Below, in pieces: positions 1 through 8,811 of a stretch of DNA of 64,000 bases. The stretch comes from Anaeramoeba ignava. Its lineage: Eukaryota > Metamonada > Anaeramoebidae. The translations under genes and the position numbers were made by a program. The notes beneath the pieces were generated by a model, which searched no databases, had not been told where the DNA came from, and saw only the letters and a program-made list of their open reading frames with translations. How positions within the stretch are numbered: position 1 is the first letter of the stretch; each line of letters opens with the position of its first letter. Location of the stretch: NCBI GenBank assembly GCA_028826165.1, contig JAPDFW010000079.1, positions 172,001-236,000 of the forward strand, read 5' to 3'.

Positions 1-584
1 AAAAGTAAAAAATATTGCTTAAAAATAATATTCAATGCTCATTTAATTTTTTTCTGATATTATTTAATCAGGTAATCAAATCAAAGTTTGCGAAATGAAT
101 GGAATTGGGTTAATTATCAAATCAATGAATTTCTTTCCTCATAGTCAAAATATCCAAATTAGAGGTTCCAAAATTTTATCCAATTTAGTTGAGAATGATG
201 GTATTTATTTATTTATTTATTTATTTAGATCATTTTCGATTTATTTATTCATAAAAAAAAAAAAAAGAAACCAAAAAACAAATTATAGAATTGAATGGAT
301 TACAGGCAATATTAAAAGCAATGAATAGCTTTAAAAATCAACAAGATATTCAAAAATTTGGGTGTTGGATTTTATACAATATTTCTTTGAATAAAGGTAT
401 AAAAAAATTAATTTAAATTTAATTCATTTTAATTTAATGTAAAAAATCTTTTCAAATAAATTTAGAGTATAAAGTGGAAATCAAAAAATTATATGGAGCA
501 ACATTAATTAAACAAGCCATGAGAAATTTTACAAGAAACCAAGATATACAAGATTGGGGAAAGAAAACATTAAAAAATCTTTAA
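1..584 (+). CDS. Armadillo-repeat protein, 3' end (partial, spliced)
   Basis: This is the C-terminal end of a gene that begins before the window. I read exons at 1-4, 72-200, 289-396 and 466-584, with GT-AG introns 5-71, 201-288 and 397-465, all phase 1, and a TAA stop at 582-584. Joined, the exons give three similar units of about 40 residues, each with the pattern of a Gly, then (A/L)IIK(S/A)M, then a polar stretch, then DIQ..G...L.N, which is typical of armadillo-like helical repeats (compare GLIIKSMNFF, GLQAILKAMNSF and GATLIKQAMRNF). Such solenoids are protein-interaction scaffolds; no specific partner or function can be named. The open frame that starts at the ATG at 95 reads through the first intron and is not a separate gene. 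The exon at 1-4 is the least certain part. Confidence 0.75.
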
Positions 585-712
585 AAAATTTAAGAAATCT
601 TTTCAAAACTTAAAAAATCCAAATTAAGAAAAAAAGTTCTTAATCAAATCAATAAAAAAAAAATAATCAAATTTTTTTTCATTTTTCTTTCAAAAATCAA
701 AAACCTTTTAAA

Positions 713-1840
713 ATGAAAAAGCATTTAAAAAAAATTATAATTGATATTGATGCAAGAAGAACAAAAGCAGGATTTGGCGGAGAAGAGAAACCAAAAACGA
801 TTTTTCCAACGATAATTGGGAGATCCAAAATAACAGATAATATGGATATTGATGAAAAAGTAGATGTTTACATAGGAAATGAAGCACAAACAAAAAAGGA
901 ACTATTAACAATCACATCACCCATCAAATCAAGATCAGAAATAAATTGGGATGATATTGAAAAAATACTGCATCATGTCTTTTTTAATGAATTGAAAGTT
1001 GATCCTGAAGAATATCCTGTTTTTCTTGTAGAAAACCCTTTAAATCCCAAAATGGTAAGGGAGAAAAACTGTGAAGTTATGTTTGAGTCATTTCGTGTTC
1101 CAGGTTATTTGAGTGAGAGTCGAACAGTTTTATCACTTTTTCAATCAAAAAAAACTACTGGAATAGCTGTTGAAATTGGAGAGCTTAATTGCTTTTTTGA
1201 TTCAATTTATCAAGGATATAGTTTGCCTTATTCAAGTCTTTGGTTTGATTTTGGAGGGAATCATTTAAGTGATTATTTACTGAAAATGCTGAAAGATCAA
1301 GGATATTCTTTTCTTTCTTCTGATGAAAAAGAAATTTCACAAGATATAAAAGAAAATTTATGTTATGTGGCTTATGATTTTGATGAAGAAATGGAATTCT
1401 CAAACCAAAAAACTTTGTCTGAAAGCAATTATGAATTACCTGATGGAAAAGTGATTGAAATTGGAAATGAAAAATTTAGATGTGCAGAGTCATTATTCAA
1501 ACCTTCTTTGATTGGAAGAGAAGAAATTGGAATCCATGAAATGATTAATAAAGTCATCAATCGAGCTTTTCAGGAGCAAAGAGACGATTTGTTTGCAAAT
1601 ATTGTTGTTTCAGGAGAATCTTCAATGTTTCCAGGAATTGGAGAGAGAATTCAAAAAGAAATTTCTAAATTAGCTCCCAATAAGGTAATTAATGTTATTG
1701 CTTCTCCTCAAAGACAGTATTCTGGTTGGCTGGGTGGTTCAATTTTATCTACACTCCCAAATTCCGAAAATAGTTGGATTTTGAAAGATGAATACGAAGA
1801 AAATGGACCTTCATTTATCCACAGAAAAAGGATAAATTGA
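713..1840 (+). CDS. Divergent actin / actin-like protein with degenerate ATP site
   Basis: The intronless ORF has 375 codons, exactly the length of conventional actin, and aligns colinearly with it (NWDDIEKILHH, PLNPK, RCAESLFKPS, SMFPGI, GPSFIHRK). Known actin residues can be checked at the same numbers. D11 and K18 are kept, but the first phosphate loop G13-S14-G15 is D13-A14-R15. Catalytic Q137 is R137 and H161 is F161. The second phosphate-loop acids D154 and D157 are both Glu, and H73 is Ser. The D-loop region (about 39-51) is acidic and unlike actin, and C374 is Arg. G301 and P307 of the adenine-side loop remain. The fold is therefore probably kept while ATP hydrolysis is probably lost; this is inference. 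It lies 128 bp after the armadillo gene and is tail-to-tail with propeller gene 1. It may be a fast-evolving actin-related protein or a non-polymerising regulator; the open frame argues against a pseudogene. Confidence 0.9.
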   Translation: MKKHLKKIIIDIDARRTKAGFGGEEKPKTIFPTIIGRSKITDNMDIDEKVDVYIGNEAQTKKELLTITSPIKSRSEINWDDIEKILHHVFFNELKVDPEEYPVFLVENPLNPKMVREKNCEVMFESFRVPGYLSESRTVLSLFQSKKTTGIAVEIGELNCFFDSIYQGYSLPYSSLWFDFGGNHLSDYLLKMLKDQGYSFLSSDEKEISQDIKENLCYVAYDFDEEMEFSNQKTLSESNYELPDGKVIEIGNEKFRCAESLFKPSLIGREEIGIHEMINKVINRAFQEQRDDLFANIVVSGESSMFPGIGERIQKEISKLAPNKVINVIASPQRQYSGWLGGSILSTLPNSENSWILKDEYEENGPSFIHRKRIN

Positions 1841-1970
1841 GATTGATTTGATTATCAATTTCACAATCAAAATTTTAATTCAAACTCAAAACAAAAACAA
1901 AAACAAAAACAAAACAAAAACAAAAATAAAAACAATTTAAATTTGATTTGGGATTATTTTTATTTTTTTG

Positions 1971-2012
<42 letters not shown>

Positions 2013-2030
2013 ATTGAAGAAAAAATCCAA
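1841..2030. repeat. Convergent 3' region with (GAAA)n tract
   Basis: This short gap lies between the actin stop and the stop of propeller gene 1. It has an A-rich CAAAAA-type stretch (about 1885-1935) and a (GAAA)n microsatellite at about 1974-2014. Read on the minus strand the latter is the (CTTT)n tract that follows the stop of every propeller gene. Confidence 0.7.
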
Positions 2031-4118
2031 TTAAAATAATCCCAAAATTATTGTTATTCCTAAAATGAAAATTGAAAAAAGAATTTGTTGACTTGAAGAA
2101 GGTTTTGGAGTTGGAGTTGGTGTTGGTTGTTGAATTTCATATAAGGAATAAGGTTCTTGTTCAGAATTTAAAAGATAAACTATTGATTTTGATGAATCAT
2201 ATTCACTAATCAAACTTTGCCAAGAATATTCTGTTGAAATGTTTGAAATTAATTGATTTGAACTTAATTCAACTTCAAGAATATTAACTAATTGATCACC
2301 AGAAGTAGAATATGTACCTATCAAATAAATTGAACCATCATTTAATTCAAAATAATTTGGATATAAGTAAAATGAAGTAACATTTAATGAATCATTCATA
2401 ATTATCATATTAGTTAAATCAACTCTTGAAATGAGATTATTGGTTGAATTTTGGAAATAGAAATATTGGAAAGTCTTTTCAAAAAAATATTCAATAAATG
2501 AACTTTCAAAATTTAAATTATCAATAATATTCATATTAGATGAATCAATTTTGGAAAGATAATAATTGGAATCAGAATTATTGTTATAAAGTGAATAAAG
2601 ATATTCATTTGAAGTATCAATATTAATATCAAAGATACCTGTTTCATTTCCAAAGCTTGAATTATCAATTATTGTTAAATCAGAAACATTAACTTGAATT
2701 ATTCCATAATTTAAATTATTTTTATTCAAATATCCAAAATAAAGAATTCCTTTTTGTTCATCAAATGTTATTGATTGAATTGATAAATTATTATTAAGTT
2801 GATTAAATCCTTCAAATGAAAAATTTGATAATCTTAATTTTCCAATATTCAATCCATTTGAAGAAGTTGGAAACAAATAAAGAAATCCATTTAATGTATC
2901 AATTTCTCCATAATCACATTCATTACTTATATTCAGATAATCAATAATTGTGAGTGATTCAAGATCAAATTTGATAATAGAATAATTATTAGAAATATAA
3001 AATTCAAAATAACCAATTTGATTAGATTCATCAATAAGAAGTAAATCAGGATTTGAATAATCTTGTAGCATTGAGGTATTTTCAACTTGGAATAAAGATA
3101 AATCAACTTCAATAACTGTTTGATTATACGTTGCAATATAAGCTTTTTCAGTTTCAATATCAAAAGCAACTGAATCAACATAAGAACCATCACTAATAGT
3201 ATTCAATGTATCAATTATTGAGTTATTTGTTAAATCCATTTTAGCCATAACTCCCTTATAATCAATAAAATAACCAAATTCATTAGTTTCATCAATCCCA
3301 ACTCCTGAAATATATTTCAAATTTGTAAGATTAACAACATCTTGTTTTGCGAAATTTATCAAATCAACTATTACTGCATAGGCTTGTGATGTACCTAAAT
3401 ACATTTTTTGTGTTGAATAATCAATTTCTCCATAATACATTTCAGTATCATTTGAAGAATTGAAGAAAAGAGTATCAATCACACTAAAAGTTGATAAATC
3501 AATTTTATACAATGTTTGATTAACTTCTGAGTCAGGTGTTATTGAGGCATATAATAATCCATTTGGAATATCAATCATAAGAGTTTCAAAATAATATTCA
3601 GAAAGAGATAAATTTGCTTCTTGAGTAAATGTAGTTAAATCAATTTTAACAACAAAAGGAGGAGAATCACAACCAAAATAAGCTTTTTGATTCACAATAT
3701 CAATTTGACCTATCCAAGCTCCAGTTTGAACATTAACATCTAATGTGAGAATATCATCAACTTCAAATTTTTTCAAATCAACTTTGGAAATTTGAACTGG
3801 TGGACTATTATATGTTCCAACATAAACAAATTTATTCACTGTATCAATAACTGCTCCTTCAGCATCTTCAATTCCTAAATCAAGAGCATTAATAAATTCA
3901 AGAGTATTCATATCAAATTTGAATAAAAAAGAATCTGGTGTAGAGGTTGTATCCATTTGATCAATAACATAAACAAATCCTTCATCATTATCAATCAAAA
4001 TATTAACAGGAGAATATAGTGAAAATGGAAATGTGAATACTTCTTCAATTTGAACATTTGATTGAACTAACAAAATAAAAGAAGTAAAACAAACAAAAAG
4101 AATCAATTTATTTTTCAT
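2031..4118 (-). CDS. Secreted beta-propeller surface protein, copy 1
   Basis: The protein has 695 residues. Residues 1-20 form a signal peptide (basic MKNK, then a hydrophobic core ending LLVQS). The body is a run of about 13-14 imperfect units of roughly 45 residues with the pattern D..N...Y......P..I.K.DL..F....L, as in YVTN/NHL-type beta-propellers; two propellers would fit, but this is inference. There are many N-glycosylation sequons. The C-terminus is a PTPTPTPKP linker, three Ser, then about 17 hydrophobic residues ending exactly at the stop, as in a GPI-anchor signal; a plain membrane anchor is the alternative. The likely location is the outer cell surface. No ligand can be predicted. 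Its downstream flank is cut short by the actin gene and lacks the stem-loop module found beyond copies 2, 3, 5 and 6. Confidence 0.8.
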   Translation of the reverse strand: MKNKLILFVCFTSFILLVQSNVQIEEVFTFPFSLYSPVNILIDNDEGFVYVIDQMDTTSTPDSFLFKFDMNTLEFINALDLGIEDAEGAVIDTVNKFVYVGTYNSPPVQISKVDLKKFEVDDILTLDVNVQTGAWIGQIDIVNQKAYFGCDSPPFVVKIDLTTFTQEANLSLSEYYFETLMIDIPNGLLYASITPDSEVNQTLYKIDLSTFSVIDTLFFNSSNDTEMYYGEIDYSTQKMYLGTSQAYAVIVDLINFAKQDVVNLTNLKYISGVGIDETNEFGYFIDYKGVMAKMDLTNNSIIDTLNTISDGSYVDSVAFDIETEKAYIATYNQTVIEVDLSLFQVENTSMLQDYSNPDLLLIDESNQIGYFEFYISNNYSIIKFDLESLTIIDYLNISNECDYGEIDTLNGFLYLFPTSSNGLNIGKLRLSNFSFEGFNQLNNNLSIQSITFDEQKGILYFGYLNKNNLNYGIIQVNVSDLTIIDNSSFGNETGIFDINIDTSNEYLYSLYNNNSDSNYYLSKIDSSNMNIIDNLNFESSFIEYFFEKTFQYFYFQNSTNNLISRVDLTNMIIMNDSLNVTSFYLYPNYFELNDGSIYLIGTYSTSGDQLVNILEVELSSNQLISNISTEYSWQSLISEYDSSKSIVYLLNSEQEPYSLYEIQQPTPTPTPKPSSSQQILFSIFILGITIILGLF

Positions 4119-4560
4119 TTTTCCTTATTATTTTGTTTTTTTTGTGGAAAAAAAAGTAAAAAAATTATTAAAATTAAAATAATTAAGTAAGTAAATCCAA
4201 AATAATTAAATATTTACTTAAAATTAAATTTAAAATCAAATAAGAAATTTGATTAAAAAGAAATGAAAATCAAACGAAAAAATTTTTTTTTCTTTTATCT
4301 TCATTTTTTTTTGATCAAAATGGCAAAAAAATCAACATTAAATCATTTAAATATTTATTAAAGATTTTTCCTATTTTTATTTTCTTTATTATTTCATTGT
4401 TTCAATTTTTATTTTAAATTGAAAATAATCAGATTCTTAAATTAATTTTAATTTTTATTTAAGAAAATTAGTTTAAAAAGTTAATTTTAGTTTTATTCTT
4501 TTCTTTTTAGAAAATTTTTTTAATTTAATTAATAATAATTTCCAATTTGATCAAAATAAA
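4119..4560 (-). promoter_or_regulatory. Upstream region of propeller copy 1 (type alpha)
   Basis: Reading toward the gene, this holds the reverse complement of ATGGC...GATC (4313-4327), an A/T dyad at about 4275-4291, and a TTTTTTCCACAAAA-type stretch just before the start. The same order and spacing occur upstream of the other propeller copies. The outer part (about 4320-4560) matches the upstream regions of copies 3, 4 and 5, which I call type alpha. Confidence 0.55.
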
Positions 4561-4614
4561 AGTTAAATTTCTCATTTTATATTATTTTAAATTAAAATAT
4601 AAATTAAAATCAAT

Positions 4615-4955
4615 TATTATTTTATTTTAAAGAAAAAATAAAACAAAAGAAAAAAAAAAAATAAATTTTTATTCCACTTTTTTATTTTATTAATTCAAAA
4701 AACAAAAACAAAATTAAATATAAAATAAATCAAAAATAAAACAAAACAAAAGAAAAGAAAAATAAAATAAATTTTTAAATACTTTTAAATAAAAATAAAT
4801 AGAAAAACAAAAACAATTAAATAACTTTTTAAATTAAAAATAAATATAAAATTAAAAATAAAAGAAAAAAGAAAATAATTTTTTATTCCACTTTTTTATT
4901 TTATTAATTCAAAAAACAAAAAACAAAATTAAATAAATTAAAAATAAAAATAAAT
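4615..4955. repeat. AT-rich repeat block with GTGGAATAAA-type units
   Basis: On the minus strand this contains two clear copies of a unit built around GAATTAATAAAATAAAAAAG followed by TGGAATAAAAA (about 4665-4700 and 4885-4915), separated by degenerate A/T sequence. The same unit recurs near 8205, 8310, 32660, 32765 and four times in 36680-37030, always downstream of a propeller gene. Confidence 0.65.
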
Positions 4956-4960
4956 AGAAA

Positions 4961-5215
4961 GAAGGGAATAAGTTTGGTATTCAAACATCATTCCCCCACA
5001 TTACTTTGTAATGTTAGCTATGAAAAAAATCATCAAAAGATTCTTGTAAGAGTGAAAAAAAAAATTATTTAAATTTTTATATTTTTTTCATTTAATTTAA
5101 TTTTTACCGAATAAACTTATGGATTTCAAAAATAAAACATAAAAATTAAACATAAAATCAAATCAATTAAATTCTTCTTTGAATTTATATTTAGATTTAG
5201 ATTTAGATTTTGGAA
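4961..5215 (-). ncRNA. Conserved stem-loop element, copy 1
   Basis: This is one of four nearly identical blocks. In propeller-gene orientation it holds ATTCGGTAAAAATT, a U-rich run, the perfect hairpin ACATTAC-AAA-GTAATGT, and then a compound hairpin: GGGAAT pairs with ATTCCC outside GTTTG paired with CAAAC. It starts about 190 bp beyond the stop of copy 2. It may be a structured 3' UTR/terminator or a small RNA gene. Transcription is not shown by sequence alone. Confidence 0.45.
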
Positions 5216-5321
5216 TTAAAATTAAAATGAAAAATTAAAAATGAAAAATTAAAAATTTAAATTTGATTTGGGATTATTTTTATTTTTTTGGAAAGAAAGA
5301 AAGAAAGAAAGAAAGAAAGAA

Positions 5322-5361
<40 letters not shown>

Positions 5362-5403
5362 ATTGAAGAAAGAAAGAAAGAAAGAATTGAAGAAAAAATC
5401 CAA
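5216..5403 (-). repeat. 3' flank of propeller copy 2 with (CTTT)n
   Basis: Next to the stop is a short imperfect hairpin (AATTGGA with TTCAATT), followed by a long interrupted (CTTT)n tract (plus-strand GAAA repeats at about 5288-5390) and the sequence AATCCCAAATC, shared by the other copies. Confidence 0.65.
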
Positions 5404-7488
5404 TTAAAATAATCCCAAAATTATTGTTATTCCTAAAATGAAAATTGAGAAAAGAATTTGTTGACTTGAAGAAGGTTTTGGAGTTGGTGTTGGTTGTTGA
5501 ATTTCATATAAGTAATAAGGTTCTTGATCAGAATTTAAAAGATAAATTCTTGATTTTGATGAATCATCTTCAATAATTAAACTTTGCCAAGAATATTCTA
5601 ATGTTGCGTTTGAAATTAATTGATTTGAACTTAATTCAACTTCAAGAACATTAACTAAATTATCACTAGAACTGGAATTTGAACCTATCAAATAAATTGA
5701 ATCATCATTTGATTCAAAATAATTTGAAGTCAAATAGAATGAAGTAACATTTAATGAATCATTCATAATTATCATATTAGTTAAATCAACTCTTGAAATC
5801 AAATTATTGGTTTTATTTTGGAAATAGAAATATTGGAAAGTCTTTTCAAAAAAATATTCAGTAAATGAATCTTCAAAATTTAAATTATCAATAATATTCA
5901 AATTGGATGAATTAATTTTGGAAAGATAATAATTGTAATCAGAATTGTTTGAATAAAGTGAATAAAGATATTCATTTGAAGTATCAATATTAATATCCAA
6001 TATAGCATTTTGACTTCCAAAATTTGAATTATTAATTATTGTTAAATCAGTAACATTAACTTGAATAATTTCATAATTTGAAATATCATTATTCAAATAT
6101 CCAAAATAAAGAATTCCTTTTTGTTCATCAAATGTTATTGATTCAATTCGTCCATTATCATGAATTTGATTAAATCCTTCAAATGAAAAATTTGATAATC
6201 TTAATTTTCCAATATTCAATCCATTTGAAGAAGTTGGAAACAAATAAAGAAATCCATTTAATGTATCAATTTCTCCATAATCACATTCCTGACTGATATC
6301 CAAATAATCAATAATTGAAAGTGATTGAAGATCAAATTTTAAGATAGAAGGATTATTAGAAATGTAGAATTCAAAATAACCAATTTGATTAGATTCATCA
6401 ATAAGAAATAACACAGGATATGAATAATCTTGTGGAATTATGGTTTTTTCAACTTGGAATAAAGATAAATCAACTTCAATTAATTCAGGATTATTCGTTG
6501 TAATATAAGCTTTTTCAATTTCAAAATCAAAAACTACTGATTGAACATAAGAACCATCACTAATAGTATTCAATGTATCAATTATTGAATTATTTGTTAA
6601 ATCCATTTTAGCCATAACTCCATTATAATCAATCAAATAACCAAATTCATTAGTTTCATCAATTCCTATTCCTGAACTATATTCCAAAGTTGGAATATTA
6701 ACATCATCTTGTTTTGTGAAATTTGTTAAATCAATTATAACAACATCAGGTGGTGATTGCCCTGTACCTAAATACATTTTTTGTGTTGAATAATCAATTG
6801 CTCCACAATAAATAGGCATTTCATTTAAAGTATTGAATCCAATATTATCAATCACACTGAAATTCGATAAAGCAATTTTGTACAATATTGAATTATCTGT
6901 TGAAATACTTTGTGTTGAAGCATATAAGAATCCATTTGGAATATCAATCATAAGAGTATCAAACCAATCTTCAGAAAGAGATAAATTTGTTTCTTGAGTA
7001 AATGTAGTTAAATCAATTTTAACAACAACAGGAGGAGAATCACAACCAAAATAAGCTTTTTGATTCACAATATCAATTTGACCTATCGAAGCTCCATATT
7101 GAACATCAATATCTAATGTGAGAATATCAACAACTTCAAATTTTTTCAAATCAACTTTGGAAATTTGAACTGGTGGATTATAATCTGATGCAGCATAAAC
7201 AAATTTATTCACTGTATCAATAACTGCTCCTTCAGCACCTTTAATTCCTAAATCAATAGCATCAATAAATTCAAAAGTATTCATATCAAATTTGAATAAG
7301 AAAGAATCTGGTATAGACATGCCCATTTGATCAACAACATAAACAAATCCTTCATCACTATCAACCAAAATATTATAAGGAGAATATAATGAGATTGGAA
7401 ATGTGAATACTTCTTCAATTTGAACATTTGATTGAACCAACAAAAGAAAAGAAGTAAAACAAACAAAAAGAATCAATTTACTTTTCAT
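5404..7488 (-). CDS. Secreted beta-propeller surface protein, copy 2
   Basis: The protein has 694 residues with the same plan as copy 1: signal peptide (MKSKLILF...LLVQS), about 13-14 propeller units, a short PTPTPKP linker, then SSSQQ and a terminal hydrophobic tail consistent with GPI attachment. In sequence details (NIPTLEYSSGIGIDETNEF and FGSQNAILDIN) it is closest to copy 6 at the opposite end of the inverted array, rather than to its neighbours. It has the full set of downstream modules (hairpin, CTTT tract, stem-loop element, repeat block). Function beyond surface location is unknown. Confidence 0.8.
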   Translation of the reverse strand: MKSKLILFVCFTSFLLLVQSNVQIEEVFTFPISLYSPYNILVDSDEGFVYVVDQMGMSIPDSFLFKFDMNTFEFIDAIDLGIKGAEGAVIDTVNKFVYAASDYNPPVQISKVDLKKFEVVDILTLDIDVQYGASIGQIDIVNQKAYFGCDSPPVVVKIDLTTFTQETNLSLSEDWFDTLMIDIPNGFLYASTQSISTDNSILYKIALSNFSVIDNIGFNTLNEMPIYCGAIDYSTQKMYLGTGQSPPDVVIIDLTNFTKQDDVNIPTLEYSSGIGIDETNEFGYLIDYNGVMAKMDLTNNSIIDTLNTISDGSYVQSVVFDFEIEKAYITTNNPELIEVDLSLFQVEKTIIPQDYSYPVLFLIDESNQIGYFEFYISNNPSILKFDLQSLSIIDYLDISQECDYGEIDTLNGFLYLFPTSSNGLNIGKLRLSNFSFEGFNQIHDNGRIESITFDEQKGILYFGYLNNDISNYEIIQVNVTDLTIINNSNFGSQNAILDINIDTSNEYLYSLYSNNSDYNYYLSKINSSNLNIIDNLNFEDSFTEYFFEKTFQYFYFQNKTNNLISRVDLTNMIIMNDSLNVTSFYLTSNYFESNDDSIYLIGSNSSSSDNLVNVLEVELSSNQLISNATLEYSWQSLIIEDDSSKSRIYLLNSDQEPYYLYEIQQPTPTPKPSSSQQILFSIFILGITIILGLF

Positions 7489-8150
7489 TTTTCCTATTAT
7501 TTTGTTTTTTTTGTGGAAAAAAAAGTTAAAAAATTATTAAATCCAAAATAATTAAGTAAGTAAATCCAAAATAATTAAATATTTACTTAAAATTAAATTT
7601 AAAATCAAATAATAAATTTGATTAAAAAGAAATGAAAATCAAAAAAAAATTTTTTTTTCTTTTATCTTCATTTTTTTTTTGTAGATCAAGATGGCAAAAA
7701 AAAAACAACAAATCATTTAAACATTCATTATACATTTTTTATCATTTATTTCTTTATTAATTAATTTTCAAAAATAACCCTAAAAATTTTTTATTTTGAT
7801 CTTAATTTAAGATTAATCAAAAAGCAAATTATTTTTATTTAATTTTATTATTAATTTATTTGATCAAATTTCAAATTATTTCAATTAAAAAATAACCCTA
7901 ATTTTCAATTTATTTTCAATTTGATTTCAATTTTCAATTTTAATTTTCAATTTTAATTTTCAAAAGAAAAAGGAAGAAAAAGAAAAAATTTTTCTTGTTG
8001 TTATTTATTTTTAAATGGAAAAAATCTTTTAATATAAATAAAAAATTTTAATTAAATAAATTTAAATTCAATTTTAATAAATATTATGAAAAACAAAAAA
8101 AATTATTTTTTTTTTTCATTTTATATTATTTTTAAAAAAAAAAAAAAAAT
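7489..8150 (-). promoter_or_regulatory. Upstream region of propeller copy 2 (type beta)
   Basis: GTAGATCAAGATGGC at 7681-7695 is the exact reverse complement of the GCCATCTTGATCTAC motif upstream of copies 4, 5 and 6, and lies 193 bp before the start. An A9T9-like dyad is at about 7645-7662. The outer part (about 7760-7990) is the reverse complement of sequence upstream of copy 6 (ATAACCCTAATTTTC and flanks), so these two upstream regions form a class of their own. Confidence 0.6.
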
Positions 8151-8395
8151 TAAAGAAAAATTAAATGGAAAAAACAAAAGAAAATAAAAATAAAAATAAA
8201 TTTTTATTCCACTTTTTATTTTATTAATTCAAAAACACAAAAACAAAAATAAATATAAAAATAAAAATAAAAATAAAATTAAAAATAAAAGAAAAAATAA
8301 AATAAATTTTTTATTCCACTTTTTTATTTTATTAATTCAAAAAACAATTAAATAAATATAAAATTAAATAAATTAAAAATAAAAATAAATAGAAA
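8151..8395. repeat. AT-rich repeat block downstream of propeller copy 3
   Basis: Two units of the same GTGGAATAAA-type repeat (minus strand) are visible, near 8205-8230 and 8310-8340, in otherwise A/T-only sequence. Confidence 0.6.
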
Positions 8396-8650
8396 GAAGG
8401 GAATAAGTTTGGTATTCAAACATCATTCCCCCACATTACTTTGTAATGTTAGCTATGAAAAAAATCATCAAAAGATTCTTGTAAGAGTGAAAAAAAAAAT
8501 TATTTAAAATTTTATATTTTTTTCATTTAATTTAATTTTTACCGAATAAACTTATGGATTTCAAAAATAAAACATAAAAATTAAACATAAAAATCAAATC
8601 AATTAAATTCTTCTTTGAATTTATATTTAGATTTAGATTTAGAATTTTGG
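8396..8650 (-). ncRNA. Conserved stem-loop element, copy 2
   Basis: The block is almost identical to that at 4961-5215, including both hairpins (ACATTAC/GTAATGT, and GGGAAT/ATTCCC around GTTTG/CAAAC). The surrounding A/T sequence has diverged more than the element. Confidence 0.45.
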
Positions 8651-8709
8651 AATTAAAATGAAAAATTAAAAATTTAAATTTGATTTGGGATTATTTTTAT
8701 TTTTTTGGA

Positions 8710-8769
<60 letters not shown>

Positions 8770-8811
8770 ATTGAAGAAAAAAAGAAAGAAAGAATTGAAG
8801 AAAAAATCCAA
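8651..8811 (-). repeat. 3' flank of propeller copy 3 with (CTTT)n
   Basis: A (GAAA)n tract on the plus strand at about 8707-8795, interrupted once by the TTGAAGAAAAA hairpin half, directly follows the stop of copy 3. Confidence 0.65.

Noticed and set aside
95-328. Single-exon 77-codon gene
   Set aside because: It reads through a GT-AG intron (201-288). The spliced reading continues the armadillo repeat pattern in two further exons.
4961-5215. Spliced-leader or U-snRNA gene
   Set aside because: A GGTAAA, a U-run and hairpins are present, but no match to conserved U1, U2, U4, U5 or U6 segments was seen, and it occurs only beside propeller genes. Kept only as a structured element of unknown type.
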